Positions 1 to 8,090 of a stretch of 33,961 nt of DNA are shown piece by piece. Below the pieces are notes generated by a model that did no database searches, was not told the DNA's origin, and saw nothing but the letters and a program-made list of their open reading frames with translations. A program made the translations under genes and the position numbers. Each line of letters begins with the position of its first letter. Positions within the stretch are counted from its first letter, which is position 1. Where the stretch lies: assembly GCA_905234915.1 (NCBI GenBank), contig CAJOJP010000009.1, forward strand, positions 1 to 33,961, in the 5' to 3' direction. Origin of the DNA: Candidatus Gastranaerophilales bacterium (GTDB lineage: Bacteria; Cyanobacteriota; Vampirovibrionia; Gastranaerophilales; Gastranaerophilaceae).

Positions 1-39
1 GCATGTAGTGCGAGAGGCGAACTTTCGGTGGCTCTTTAG
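1..39 (+). pseudogene. 3' end of a probable TnpB (IS200/IS605 family), cut by window edge
   Basis: Frame 1 is open from the first base and ends at TAG 37-39, encoding ACSARGELSVAL. A short small-residue tail running straight into a chain of hairpins is how many tnpB genes end. Only 12 codons are visible, so the call rests on context (the hairpins at 30-98) rather than on any catalytic motif. The bulk of the gene, if it exists, lies upstream of the window. Confidence 0.4.
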
Positions 40-110
40 AGCCAAGCAGGTAACAGCGGCTTATAGCCGCAGAACAAACCACCGGCTAAGCCGGTGGTCG
101 TGATTTCAAA
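1..110 (+). ncRNA. Right end of IS200/IS605-like element; candidate omegaRNA scaffold
   Basis: Three perfect hairpins follow one another: GGCTCT/AGAGCC (30-35 with 38-43), GCGGCT/AGCCGC (56-61 with 65-70) and a 9-bp stem ACCACCGGC/GCCGGTGGT (78-86 with 90-98). They are joined by the AAGCAGG-type linker and followed by CGTGATTTCAA. This layout, overlapping the tnpB 3' end, is typical of IS605 right ends, where the transcript serves as the guide RNA of TnpB. The guide would then start near 107-112 in the flanking DNA. Family assignment is inferred from the pattern. Confidence 0.5.
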
Positions 111-283
111 AACAAAAAAAGAAATCCAAATAAGCAAGACCGTTGACGAACTTCTTTAAAAATTTTTAATAAAACAACAGAAAAAGTCCGTTTGTTAAGT
201 ACCTTGATGGTACTGTATAGCACTATTTCTGTCTCTGAGTCGATAATTGGCTAATTCGATATATAGTTCCCTTTAATTAATCA
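111..283. other. Intergenic region downstream of the IS end
   Basis: No open frame of note. It holds one small perfect hairpin, AGTACC-TTGAT-GGTACT (198-214). The stretch around 181-203 (AAAAAGTCC followed by TTGTTAAG) weakly resembles the inner end of the inverted repeats of the MITE-like element at 29463. The minus-strand WG-repeat gene ends at 284 without an obvious intrinsic terminator. Confidence 0.3.
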
Positions 284-1699
284 CTATTTTTTTTCAGCTG
301 ATAAAAATGCTGCAAAGATTTCATTTGCTTTTTTCATATTAGAAGCATTAAATCCAAAACGCTTATATTCATAAGTGCCATCATCAAATACTTCTATTTC
401 ACCTATTTTTTTATTATTAAATGAAACCATATATATGTTATCAACATTATAATATTCATACTTTCTTAACGGAGTAAAAACATCAATTTTGCCCTGATAT
501 CTTTTTGCCATAATGTCGCCGTTTGCCGAGTATAATTTTGCGCCTTTATCGTTAACGGCAGCAATTATTTCTTTTGAATTTACATTTTTAATTTTTAGCA
601 TTTTATATTGAGCAGGGATTAATTCTTTTCCTTTTCTTGTTTGCAAACCTAATTTGCCTTTATAGTTAACAATATAATATGATTTTTTATTTAAAGTAAT
701 AACCTCTGCTGCCTCATTATCTTTTTGAGTTTTTACAGGTTTATCAACTTTGGTATTATTTACATTTTCGGTTATTTTATCCTGTTCAGTTTTAATTTGT
801 TTAGGTTCTTGTTTATAATAATTATGAGATCTTACGGTTACTTTTCTAACCATAGGGGGAACAGGATATTTCGCAATTTCAATAATAGAGTCACTTTCAG
901 GCGCATAATTTGTATAGACGATAGAAGATTTTTTATAAGTTTTTTGTTCTATTTCACCTGTATCAGGGTGTCTGAGTATTGTAGGAATCGGGAGTTCTTC
1001 TATTTCTGTATCTAAAATAACCGTTTCTGTGATGTAAGCGGTTTCTACTCCTGCAAGAGTTTCTTTTACCGTTTCTCTGTATTCTTTTAATGCGGGATTT
1101 AAATTTTTTACAATAGATGTTCCGTAGGTGGTTTTATCTATTGCGGAAAAATCACTGCCGGAAACAAGTTTTCCGTCATTGTAAAAAACATTATATTTTT
1201 TATCTGATTTTGCTATTAAATATTCGGTACCGTCATATTGAGTAACTGATACCCGTTCATATTCCGGAAGAACAATCACTTTACCTTTTTTATCAGTAAT
1301 ACCGAATTTATCATCTTTTTTTACTTTTAGATATTTGTTGTCTAAAATATAAATATCATCAAAATGTGATAAAAAAGTATCGCGGGTAACTAAATTCATA
1401 TATCCGAGCATATCACCCGATTTTATTTTATATTCAAAATCGTTGTTTTTAACAAATTTATAAATTCCGTCCAATACCGGTTTTACAATATATTGATTAT
1501 TTTGTTTATCAAAAACACCATATTTATTGGCTTTTTTAAAAATTCTAATCTGCGAAGTTTCATAAACTGTCATTTCAGGAGCTTTTATTTCCGATTTTAC
1601 GGAAGACGACCCGCCTGTTTGTGTTTCAGCAACATTAACATTTACTGTATTAAATAGAAATATACAAATTAAAATCGAATAAATAACTATCTTTTTCAT
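284..1699 (-). CDS. Secreted WG-repeat protein
   Basis: 471 aa. The start was set at ATG 1699 because AAGGAGAG lies just upstream; the frame continues 12 codons further 5' without a better start. Residues 1-25 form a signal peptide (MKK, then a hydrophobic run, with probable cleavage after NVNVA). WG (KWG) repeats are visible as 'KYGVFDKQ', 'KFGITDKKGKVIVLPEYERV' and near the C-terminus 'KLGLQTRKGKELIPAQYK'. Between the repeat groups is a Lys/Gln/Thr-rich linker. WG repeats are beta-rich modules in surface or periplasmic proteins of mostly unknown function. An exported structural or binding role is inferred; no catalytic motif is seen. Confidence 0.8.
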   Translation of the reverse strand: MKKIVIYSILICIFLFNTVNVNVAETQTGGSSSVKSEIKAPEMTVYETSQIRIFKKANKYGVFDKQNNQYIVKPVLDGIYKFVKNNDFEYKIKSGDMLGYMNLVTRDTFLSHFDDIYILDNKYLKVKKDDKFGITDKKGKVIVLPEYERVSVTQYDGTEYLIAKSDKKYNVFYNDGKLVSGSDFSAIDKTTYGTSIVKNLNPALKEYRETVKETLAGVETAYITETVILDTEIEELPIPTILRHPDTGEIEQKTYKKSSIVYTNYAPESDSIIEIAKYPVPPMVRKVTVRSHNYYKQEPKQIKTEQDKITENVNNTKVDKPVKTQKDNEAAEVITLNKKSYYIVNYKGKLGLQTRKGKELIPAQYKMLKIKNVNSKEIIAAVNDKGAKLYSANGDIMAKRYQGKIDVFTPLRKYEYYNVDNIYMVSFNNKKIGEIEVFDDGTYEYKRFGFNASNMKKANEIFAAFLSAEKK

Positions 1700-1755
1700 A
1701 AACTCTCCTTCATAATATATTGTTAATAATATCACTTTTTTTAGGTTTTTGGCAA

Positions 1756-2796
1756 TTATAAAACCACATGTGATATTATTTTTTTTATTTCTTCGGTTAT
1801 ATCCGTTTCATATTTAACATTTTGCGCAATTATTTTTGCCAGTTTCGACTTTTTAAATTCGCCTAAATGCCTTGTTCTATAAAACGCTTCAATATTATTG
1901 CACATTTTTTCGGATTTACGCAAATCAGAAATATTTAGAGGTACAGCGGGTAAATATTCATTATTTAATGCTCTTTTTATTAAATTAATTTGTAAAATAT
2001 CTTCAAATTCTCCATGTTCTATTAATATATATTTATCCTTTTTAAGTAAAATATCTTTTAAATTTGTGCAGATTTCTTTTGCATCTTCATCAAATAACAT
2101 AATTACGGGGATTTTTAATCTGTTCTTTAATTTCAAATATAAAGAAGGACTTTTGCTTTTACCGCCTGCTCCAAGTATAAAAATTCCGTTTTTATTAAAA
2201 TTTTTCTTTAGTTTATCGGCAAATACGGGAAGCAAAATTTCTTCCGTTATGCCTTCAACTATTAAAAGTTTTTCTACGGGAAAACACAGGGAATATTTTT
2301 CTCTTATGTATTCAAAAGTCATACCGTCATTTTCATGCTCAAGCAATTTCATTAAAAATTTTAAGTTTAAAGGTATCTGTTCATAATTTAAATTTTTTAA
2401 AACAGAAGCAATATTTAAATCTGTATTTAAAAATATTTTAGTTCTTTCATCAATGTTTTTAAATGTATTTTTTATGAGTGATTTTAATGCAATATTTGGA
2501 AAATTACTATTGCTCCTGATTTTACAAACTTTTGAAACGGAGTCATTCCAAATTAATTTAACTGTTTTGGCAATAAATTCGGCTTTTTGATTTTCAATAT
2601 CATTTTTTGATAACCTAGGTTCAATAAGATGTTTTAAAATAATTGAATAAAATACGCGGGGGAAAGATTCCTCAGGCAGTTTAAAACGTGATAATCTGTC
2701 TAAATTTATAACAAGTTCATCAAAAGAAAGTAAATTATATTTTATAGAACTTTTAAAAATCAAAAATACCCCAAAAAACAAAGGAGTGATATACAC
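1756..2796 (-). CDS. Orphan TOPRIM-domain protein (OLD nuclease C-terminal-like)
   Basis: About 346 aa if started at the GTG at 2796. The C-terminal half has a TOPRIM domain: 'LLIVEGITEEILLPVFADKL' supplies the glutamate, and 'IPVIMLFDEDAKE' supplies the DxD-type acidic motif. The spacing resembles the TOPRIM of OLD-family nucleases, but no ABC ATPase domain precedes it; the N-terminal ~170 residues are helical and unrecognised. The 5' end is uncertain: the GTG lies inside the terminator hairpin of the upstream ycf23 gene and no ATG occurs before residue ~140. TTG codons just inside the frame are alternatives, with AAAGGAG at 2780-2786 as a possible binding site. It could be a degraded OLD gene or a stand-alone metal-dependent nuclease/primase-like protein. 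Confidence 0.6.
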   Translation of the reverse strand: MYITPLFFGVFLIFKSSIKYNLLSFDELVINLDRLSRFKLPEESFPRVFYSIILKHLIEPRLSKNDIENQKAEFIAKTVKLIWNDSVSKVCKIRSNSNFPNIALKSLIKNTFKNIDERTKIFLNTDLNIASVLKNLNYEQIPLNLKFLMKLLEHENDGMTFEYIREKYSLCFPVEKLLIVEGITEEILLPVFADKLKKNFNKNGIFILGAGGKSKSPSLYLKLKNRLKIPVIMLFDEDAKEICTNLKDILLKKDKYILIEHGEFEDILQINLIKRALNNEYLPAVPLNISDLRKSEKMCNNIEAFYRTRHLGEFKKSKLAKIIAQNVKYETDITEEIKKIISHVVL

Positions 2797-2808
2797 TCCT
2801 TTGTTTTA
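2774..2808 (-). terminator. Intrinsic terminator of ycf23
   Basis: A perfect 14-bp stem (2775-2788 with 2794-2807, core CAAAGGAGTG/CACTCCTTTG) with a 5-nt loop. On the minus strand it runs into TTTTTT. It sits directly after the ycf23 stop and overlaps the apparent 5' end of the TOPRIM frame. Confidence 0.85.
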
Positions 2809-2813
2809 AAATA

Positions 2814-3572
2814 CTACACATTTAATAATTCGTGGTTTTGTTTATGTTTAATACATTCAACAAGCGATTTTACAACTGCAACCATAGCGATTACGGAGTT
2901 TAATTTGTTTATGCAGGAACCAACGCCTATTGCGCTTGCACCGGCTGCAAAAGCTAAAGGTGCGGTTGTTGTAGTAAGACCTGATGCAGTCATTATCGGA
3001 ACAGAAGTGTTTCTTGCTAATTCAATTGTATTTGAAATTGAAACTTCTGCCGTTTGCAATAAACCTCTTGCGCCTGATTTTGAAGGATTTATTGTTGCTG
3101 CACCTTCTGTTTGAATTAAATCAATGCCCATTTCCTCTAATTTCATAGCGAGAGCAATTTGTTTCGAAATTTCTATGTGTCCCGGAACTGTAACACACAT
3201 AAATGTTTTCATATCGCCAAGCATTTTTTTTGTTTCGCGGACAATATCCATAACATCATCAGCAGATACTCTAATGCCTTTTTTATACATAGCATCAAAA
3301 TTGCCGACTTCAATTGCATCAGCTCCTAATCTGACTGCATTTGCAAGTTCAGAAGGAACAACCGACGAAACAAATACAGGAAGGGTTGTCATTTCTTTGA
3401 CTATAGAAATAATTTCTTCGTTGTAACAAATATCAACTGCACTGGCTCCGCCCATTTCAGCTGCACTTACAACATTTTTTACTCTTTCTATATCAAAATT
3501 ATCAATACCGGAAATAACTTTGATTGCTCTTTTTTCGTCAAGGTGTCTTTTAAACATTTCAATTCTGTTCAT
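2814..3572 (-). CDS. ycf23: Ycf23/DUF561 family TIM-barrel protein
   Basis: 252 aa from ATG 3572, which has GGAG 6 nt upstream; the frame opens earlier at a TTG. The order of conserved stretches matches Ycf23 of cyanobacteria and algal plastids: 'AIKVISGIDNFDIERV', 'AAEMGGASAVDICYN', 'LPVFVSSVVPSEL', 'LGADAIEVGNFDAMY', 'VTVPGHI', 'GIDLIQTEGA', 'VPIMTASGLTTTTAPLAFAAGASAIGVGS' (shown in parts), ending with 'KLNSVIAMVAVVKSLV'. The alternating beta-alpha pattern and the late Gly-rich phosphate-binding loop ('ASAIGVGS') indicate a TIM barrel. The biochemical role of Ycf23 is not established. Its presence here is the best lineage marker in the window. Confidence 0.85.
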   Translation of the reverse strand: MNRIEMFKRHLDEKRAIKVISGIDNFDIERVKNVVSAAEMGGASAVDICYNEEIISIVKEMTTLPVFVSSVVPSELANAVRLGADAIEVGNFDAMYKKGIRVSADDVMDIVRETKKMLGDMKTFMCVTVPGHIEISKQIALAMKLEEMGIDLIQTEGAATINPSKSGARGLLQTAEVSISNTIELARNTSVPIMTASGLTTTTAPLAFAAGASAIGVGSCINKLNSVIAMVAVVKSLVECIKHKQNHELLNV

Positions 3573-3606
3573 AACATTCTCCAATAATAATCTAAATACG
3601 GGGGTT

Positions 3607-3612
3607 ATTATA
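3607..3612 (-). promoter_or_regulatory. Probable -10 box for ycf23
   Basis: TATAAT on the minus strand, about 35 nt upstream of the chosen ycf23 start. No convincing -35 hexamer is seen, so this is a single-element assignment. Confidence 0.35.
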
Positions 3613-3796
3613 ACACAAAATTTTCAGAATGTTTATATGATAAGAATACTTAATTTTTTAAAAAAGATTGGCAAAAACTCAAAAATGCCTTTGTAATAAA
3701 GTCTAATCAAGGGTGCAAATGGCGATATACTTATAAATAATAAAGAACAATATCTTAAAAACAAACGATTGATTAAAATAACGTGCCGTAATTTTT

Positions 3797-5032
3797 TTAT
3801 ATATTTATTACAAAAACAGTTTCATTTTTATTTGAAGAAATAAGGTTGATATCGCCATTTACCGATTTTAATTGCGCTTTACAAAATGATAAACCGAGTC
3901 CGTTGCCTTTCTCTTTTGTTGTAAAATTTTCTTCAAAAATTCTGGGCTGAACGTTTTTCGGTATTTCTTCCCCGTTATTTTTTATATATATTTTTTTGTC
4001 TTTAGTATTTATTTCTATTTTTTTTGCATGAGCATCAATTGCATTAAATATAATATTTGTTATTGCACATTGAACTTTTACTTTGTCTGTTGTTGCAATT
4101 GTATTATTTAATTCATTTATTATGAGTTCAACACCTGAATTTTCTGTTTTTAATTTACAAAGCTCAACAGTTTCTTCTATTAAATTTTTTATATTTATTT
4201 CTGATTTGAAAGGCTCTGACATACATCTTAAATCATTAATCAAATATGAAATATTTTCGGAGGCAGAGGTAATATTTTTTAGTGCATTTTGTATTGACTT
4301 AATATTTTCTTCGTCGCCTTTAATTTTCGCAAAGCGTTTATTTGCTATTGCAGAATATAAATTAATAATTGAAAGATGATTTTTTATTTCGTGTGAAATA
4401 AATTTAGCTTTATCTTTTACTGTTTGTGCTGTTTTTATTGTATCTTCATCATTTTCCAAACTGATTTTTTCTTTATTATTAAAAATATATTCTTCATTTT
4501 TTGCATTTAACATAGAAGCTATACTCTGTATTGATTTATTTAGGGCAGAATTTTCACGTCTGTCGGGAACATATTTTTTTATATACTCCTGAATATCTTC
4601 TTTTGAATTTTCAGCAATGCTTTTTGCTATATCAAGTATTATTCTTGAATTATATAAAAGGCAGACTCTGGAACTGTCTTTTATTTCACTTTGTGAATAA
4701 TCCCAAATAAGAGCAGCGGAATATCTTCCGCCAAGCACAACTATAAACTCCGTATTATTCCAGATATTATTTTTTTCTAAATTTTTATGTTCCTTTGTAA
4801 TTGGTATATTACTAAAATTATAAATTTGCACTTTTGAAAAAAATAATCTTTTAAAATATGAAGCTTTATCTTCAAAATCAAAGATTCTTAAAAGTATAAC
4901 GGCTTCAACTTTTTGATTTTGAACAAGAGGCTCTAAAACAGCACAAAAGAGATCGTTAACGGTCTCTTTACGATGCGGTTTATCGGAATATTCATATAAG
5001 TAAGTAAGTAAATTATTATATTTATTGTTCAT
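3797..5032 (-). CDS. Sensor histidine kinase (soluble, DICT-like sensory region)
   Basis: 411 aa, no membrane segments. The phospho-acceptor region is 'FISHEIKNHLSIINL' with His about residue 214. The catalytic domain has an N box 'NIIFNAIDAH', a G1-type 'IKNNGEEIP' and a G2 box 'GNGLGLSF'. The N-terminal ~140 residues ('EFIVVLGGRYSAALIWDYS', then 'LLYNSRIILDIAKSI') resemble the DICT sensory region common in cyanobacterial signalling proteins; this is a weak, pattern-based match. It starts 7 bp after the stop of the response regulator gene, so the two form an operon and a cognate pair. A cytoplasmic signal is expected. Confidence 0.85.
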   Translation of the reverse strand: MNNKYNNLLTYLYEYSDKPHRKETVNDLFCAVLEPLVQNQKVEAVILLRIFDFEDKASYFKRLFFSKVQIYNFSNIPITKEHKNLEKNNIWNNTEFIVVLGGRYSAALIWDYSQSEIKDSSRVCLLYNSRIILDIAKSIAENSKEDIQEYIKKYVPDRRENSALNKSIQSIASMLNAKNEEYIFNNKEKISLENDEDTIKTAQTVKDKAKFISHEIKNHLSIINLYSAIANKRFAKIKGDEENIKSIQNALKNITSASENISYLINDLRCMSEPFKSEINIKNLIEETVELCKLKTENSGVELIINELNNTIATTDKVKVQCAITNIIFNAIDAHAKKIEINTKDKKIYIKNNGEEIPKNVQPRIFEENFTTKEKGNGLGLSFCKAQLKSVNGDINLISSNKNETVFVINI

Positions 5033-5039
5033 ATATTTG

Positions 5040-5750
5040 CTATATAGCTATCTTTAATTTTTTTCTGTTTGCAAAGCCGTTATTGATTGCATATAAAACA
5101 GCCTGTGTTCTGTCATTTACCTGTAACTTTTGGAATATATTATTTACGTGTGTTTTTACGGTAGTTTCACTTATAAACAGCTGATTTGCAACACCTTTGT
5201 ATGTTATTCCCTTTGTTAAAAGTTCCAGTACTTCTTCTTCTCTTTGGGTAAGATATTGAAGTAAATTTTCCTCCTGTGTATTTTCAGCTTTTTCTTCTTT
5301 GCTTGATTTTTGGAAGTATTCAAAGAATCGTGAGGATAAACCTGACGGCAAATAAATTTTACCCTGCAATACTTCTTCAATAGCAAAAATTAATTGAGAT
5401 GATGCCATTGTTTTTAGAATATAGCCTTTTGCTCCTATTTTCATTGCTCTATAGATTAAATCCGGATCATCATATCCTGTCAGGGCAATAATTCTTGTAT
5501 TTAATTCCAGTTTTTCAATTTCGCTTATTGACGTTAAACCGTCTTTTTCAGGCATATTGATATCCATTAATACAATATCGGGCTGATATTTTTTTATTTG
5601 ATTTATTGCTATATCAGCTCCTGCTGCTGTTGCTACAACCTCAAAATTTGTTTCGGTATGAATTAATTCTCTTATACCCAATAAATGTTCAAAATTATCA
5701 TCCACCAGAACAATTTTTACTTTATTTCCAAATCCGGCTGCCCTTCTCAT
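5040..5750 (-). CDS. NarL/FixJ-type response regulator
   Basis: About 236 aa from ATG 5750; a GTG two codons upstream is possible, and GGGGAG lies 10 or 4 nt before these. Receiver domain: acidic pair D17/D18, phospho-acceptor D63 ('DIVLMDINMPEKDG'), T91 and K113 ('YILKT'), all canonical. The C-terminal LuxR-type HTH reads 'LTQREEEVLELLTKG', then 'ISETTVKTHVNNIFQKL'. It is a DNA-binding regulator, probably phosphorylated by the kinase encoded immediately downstream. It lies beside the CpaE/CpaF-like pair, separated by the terminator at 5847-5876, so common function with those genes is only suggestive. Confidence 0.92.
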   Translation of the reverse strand: MRRAAGFGNKVKIVLVDDNFEHLLGIRELIHTETNFEVVATAAGADIAINQIKKYQPDIVLMDINMPEKDGLTSISEIEKLELNTRIIALTGYDDPDLIYRAMKIGAKGYILKTMASSQLIFAIEEVLQGKIYLPSGLSSRFFEYFQKSSKEEKAENTQEENLLQYLTQREEEVLELLTKGITYKGVANQLFISETTVKTHVNNIFQKLQVNDRTQAVLYAINNGFANRKKLKIAI

Positions 5751-5846
5751 ATACACCGCTCTCCCCTCTATATACCTTTCTTACATTATTAATATAAGAC
5801 TTTTGGCATCAGGACTCATCCATATAAAGTAGAATGTTTGAATTAA

Positions 5847-5876
5847 AAAAGGTTTAGATTAAGATCTAAACCTTTT
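5847..5876 (-). terminator. Intrinsic terminator of the CpaE/CpaF-like operon
   Basis: A perfect 13-bp stem (5847-5859 with 5864-5876, AAAAGGTTTAGAT/ATCTAAACCTTTT) with a 4-nt loop. It is followed on the minus strand by a T run. The stop codon of the CpaF-like gene (5866-5868) lies inside the hairpin. Confidence 0.88.
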
Positions 5877-6768
5877 GATTAATATTCGTTTGCATTGCTA
5901 ACTTTTTTTGCCGTGATTTTTCTTTTAAAATCTGATATTTATTGGGTTTTTGCTCTTTTTCAATTTTTGTTTCTTCTGTTTTATCTGCCTTAATTTCATG
6001 CTTTTCAATTATTTCCGATTGTTGTTTATTATTATCTTCTTTTACTTCTTCCTCTTTAATATCCAATATATTAAATACCGGTTTTTCTTTTTCTTTTGTT
6101 TCGTTATTTTGAATTGGCGGCAGAATATTTTTTTCAAGTGTTTCCTTTGGTATTTCCTCTTTTACTTCATTAAATGTAAAGATATTATTTATAACGAGTT
6201 CATTTTCAACATATTGAATTTCATCAATTTGAGATATATATAATAATCCGTTGTTATTTTTTGAAAAATATACAACCAGAGGATTTGAAGCTCCTATTAA
6301 AGTTGTAATATTTTCCTGTGAAAGATTTACGCAATTTAATGCAATTACTGCTTTTAATTTATTGATTATATTATCATAAGTTCCTAAATTAAAACCGAAT
6401 ATAAAAGAACTATTGCCATATAAAATCTGTTCAAATATTTTTACAATTGTTTTAATTGAAGGATTTGGAATTATATTTATTATTCCGTTTAATTTATCAA
6501 TATTATTTTCTATATCATCAGTTATTACGGTTTTTGTATTTTTTAGAAGTGAACTTAAGTATTCTGAAATAATTATCTTATCAAATGATTTATTACTGAC
6601 TGTTATAATATTTCTGTTATTTTGCGCCTGTTCAACAAAATAGTTTTTTGTTTCCTGCGAGTCAGTAAAAATATCGGAAAATGAAATTTTTAATTTACAT
6701 TTTTTTACTTGTTTTTCAATAATTTCATTTTTAGTATTATCGTTTTGTAATCTCTCTTTTATTTTCAT
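5866..6768 (-). CDS. CpaF/VirB11-like protein lacking ATPase motifs (pseudo-ATPase)
   Basis: 300 aa. Residues ~50-200 align by eye with the C-terminal half of CpaF/TadA secretion ATPases. 'NRNIITVSNKSFDKIIISEY' sits where CpaF has NILISGGTGSGKTTLLNAL, and 'VITDDIEN' matches 'VTIEDSAE'. 'LYGNSSFIFGFNLGTYDNII' matches the GHDGSLTTVHAN...DAL stretch. The 'VIALNCVNLSQENITTLI' and 'YISQIDEIQ' segments match the family C-terminus. The Walker A glycines are gone, the Walker B region is unrecognisable, and the N-terminal domain of CpaF is absent. Residues 200-300 are a charged Lys/Glu-rich tail. It starts 3 bp after the CpaE-like gene and is probably translationally coupled to it. A structural or regulatory partner is inferred; homology needs a profile search. 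Confidence 0.6.
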   Translation of the reverse strand: MKIKERLQNDNTKNEIIEKQVKKCKLKISFSDIFTDSQETKNYFVEQAQNNRNIITVSNKSFDKIIISEYLSSLLKNTKTVITDDIENNIDKLNGIINIIPNPSIKTIVKIFEQILYGNSSFIFGFNLGTYDNIINKLKAVIALNCVNLSQENITTLIGASNPLVVYFSKNNNGLLYISQIDEIQYVENELVINNIFTFNEVKEEIPKETLEKNILPPIQNNETKEKEKPVFNILDIKEEEVKEDNNKQQSEIIEKHEIKADKTEETKIEKEQKPNKYQILKEKSRQKKLAMQTNINQKV

Positions 6769-6771
6769 TTT

Positions 6772-7887
6772 TTAATCTCTGTTTACAATACATTTTGCGA
6801 GTTCAAAATAAGCATCAGCTATTTCAGTGCCTTCGGCAATTTCTTTAATAGTTTTGTTACCGTTCAGTGCATTATTTGAAACAGTATAGTTTTTAGGAAT
6901 TTTCCAAAATATTTCGCGGCTTAAAGAAGTTTGAATTTTTTCTATTTTGTAACTATCTCCTACTGTATATTTATTTAAAATTATTTTCACATTTTTATCT
7001 TTGCAATAAGTTTCTAAATCTTCTTTTATTTTATCAAACGAACTTATTGCAGGGGAAATTATACAAAAAATTTCGTCGGAAAGGTTAATTATTTCTTCAT
7101 TATCAACCGTATCCTCCTCTTGTGATTTATCAATAAGAATATATTTAAAATGATGTTTTAAAATATTCAGAGCATTTTGTAATTTATCTTTTTTTATTAT
7201 GCCCGTTTTATTTTTTGTAAAGCTGTTTGCCATAATATATAGAGATGATTTTTTATAATCTGAAACAGTAGATAAAAGGGCTTGAGCATTATCTTCAGTT
7301 AAATTATTTATGTAATAGCTTGTATTATGCATAATATTAGAATTTAAAAGCAGTGAGATACTTTCCTGCGAGCTGTTAAAATCGAGCAAAAGAACTTTTT
7401 CCAAAGAAATATCAGCTATTTCTTTTGCAAGATTAATCAAAAATCCTGATTTACCCTCGCCTTTACGATTGGAAATTGCCGTAAATATTTTTCCTGCCGC
7501 ATTAATATTCGTTTTATTTATATATTTTTCATAAACAGCCTGAACAGTATTAATAAAATCATCTTTTAACAGAGGTTTTACCAAAAAATCTTTTGCCCCT
7601 GCTCTAAATGCCTTTACCTGTAGATTTGAGCCGCCTTCATAAGACATAGCAATAATTTTAATTTTTCTGCTGCAGCTGTAGTGTGAAATTTCTTTAAAAA
7701 CAGTGTTATCTGTATCATTTATATTCATTAATACTATTTTAGGAATAGTATTATCTTCAAAAACTTCCGGCATAAATTGGTTATATTTTTGCAGATTACA
7801 AGGAAAAGATAAGCCGCTTAAATAGCTTTCTATAAGTGTCGCTGTAAGTTCTTCTTCATCAAATATGATAATATCGACATTTTCCAT
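6772..7887 (-). CDS. CpaE/TadZ-like protein (degenerate receiver + MinD-type ATPase)
   Basis: 371 aa. Residues 1-120 form a receiver-like domain in which the phospho-acceptor Asp is replaced by Asn ('IVLMNIND', N55) while K104 ('LVKPLL') remains, as in TadZ/CpaE proteins. Residues ~132-365 form a MinD/ParA-type ATPase with deviant Walker A 'RKGEGKSGFL' (141-150), 'VLLLDFNSS' and 'YILIDKS'. The 'FWKIPKNYTVSNNALNG' segment corresponds to the CpaE C-terminus. CpaE/TadZ localises Tad pilus assembly machinery. Here the only neighbour of that system is the degenerate CpaF-like gene; no pilin, prepilin peptidase or TadB/C is in the window. No Shine-Dalgarno is seen before the ATG, so a leaderless mRNA is possible. 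Confidence 0.75.
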   Translation of the reverse strand: MENVDIIIFDEEELTATLIESYLSGLSFPCNLQKYNQFMPEVFEDNTIPKIVLMNINDTDNTVFKEISHYSCSRKIKIIAMSYEGGSNLQVKAFRAGAKDFLVKPLLKDDFINTVQAVYEKYINKTNINAAGKIFTAISNRKGEGKSGFLINLAKEIADISLEKVLLLDFNSSQESISLLLNSNIMHNTSYYINNLTEDNAQALLSTVSDYKKSSLYIMANSFTKNKTGIIKKDKLQNALNILKHHFKYILIDKSQEEDTVDNEEIINLSDEIFCIISPAISSFDKIKEDLETYCKDKNVKIILNKYTVGDSYKIEKIQTSLSREIFWKIPKNYTVSNNALNGNKTIKEIAEGTEIADAYFELAKCIVNRD

Positions 7888-7893
7888 ATAAGT

Positions 7894-7923
7894 ATTTTAT
7901 AGCATAAAAATAAATTCTGCAAA
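7894..7923 (-). promoter_or_regulatory. Candidate promoter of the CpaE-like gene (leaderless)
   Basis: On the minus strand TATAAAAT (7894-7901) lies 6 nt before the ATG, with TTTGCA (7918-7923) 16 nt upstream as a possible -35. The distance would put the transcript start on or next to the start codon, consistent with the missing ribosome-binding site. Confidence 0.35.
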
Positions 7924-8000
7924 TATTGTGCCTGTTCATAATATATTTGACAAAATATACAACAGAAAGTTATTTAAATAATTTTTATTTTTATTAATTG

Positions 8001-8031
8001 ATAAAAAAAGGCGGGAGTTATTAATTCCCGC
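8001..8031 (-). terminator. Intrinsic terminator, minus strand
   Basis: GCGGGA (8011-8016) pairs with TCCCGC (8026-8031). It is followed on the minus strand by CCTTTTTTT. It lies 60 bp downstream of the small Cys-rich frame ending at 8091. Confidence 0.75.
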
Positions 8032-8090
8032 GCTGCGTAAAATATAGTTTTTGGCTATAAAATTGTTTTTGTTGGGTTTCACTCAATAGA

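Noticed and set aside
725-1015. Plus-strand frame of 96 codons inside the WG-repeat gene
   Set aside because: Phe/Arg/Ile-rich translation typical of the antisense of Lys-rich coding DNA; no start signal.
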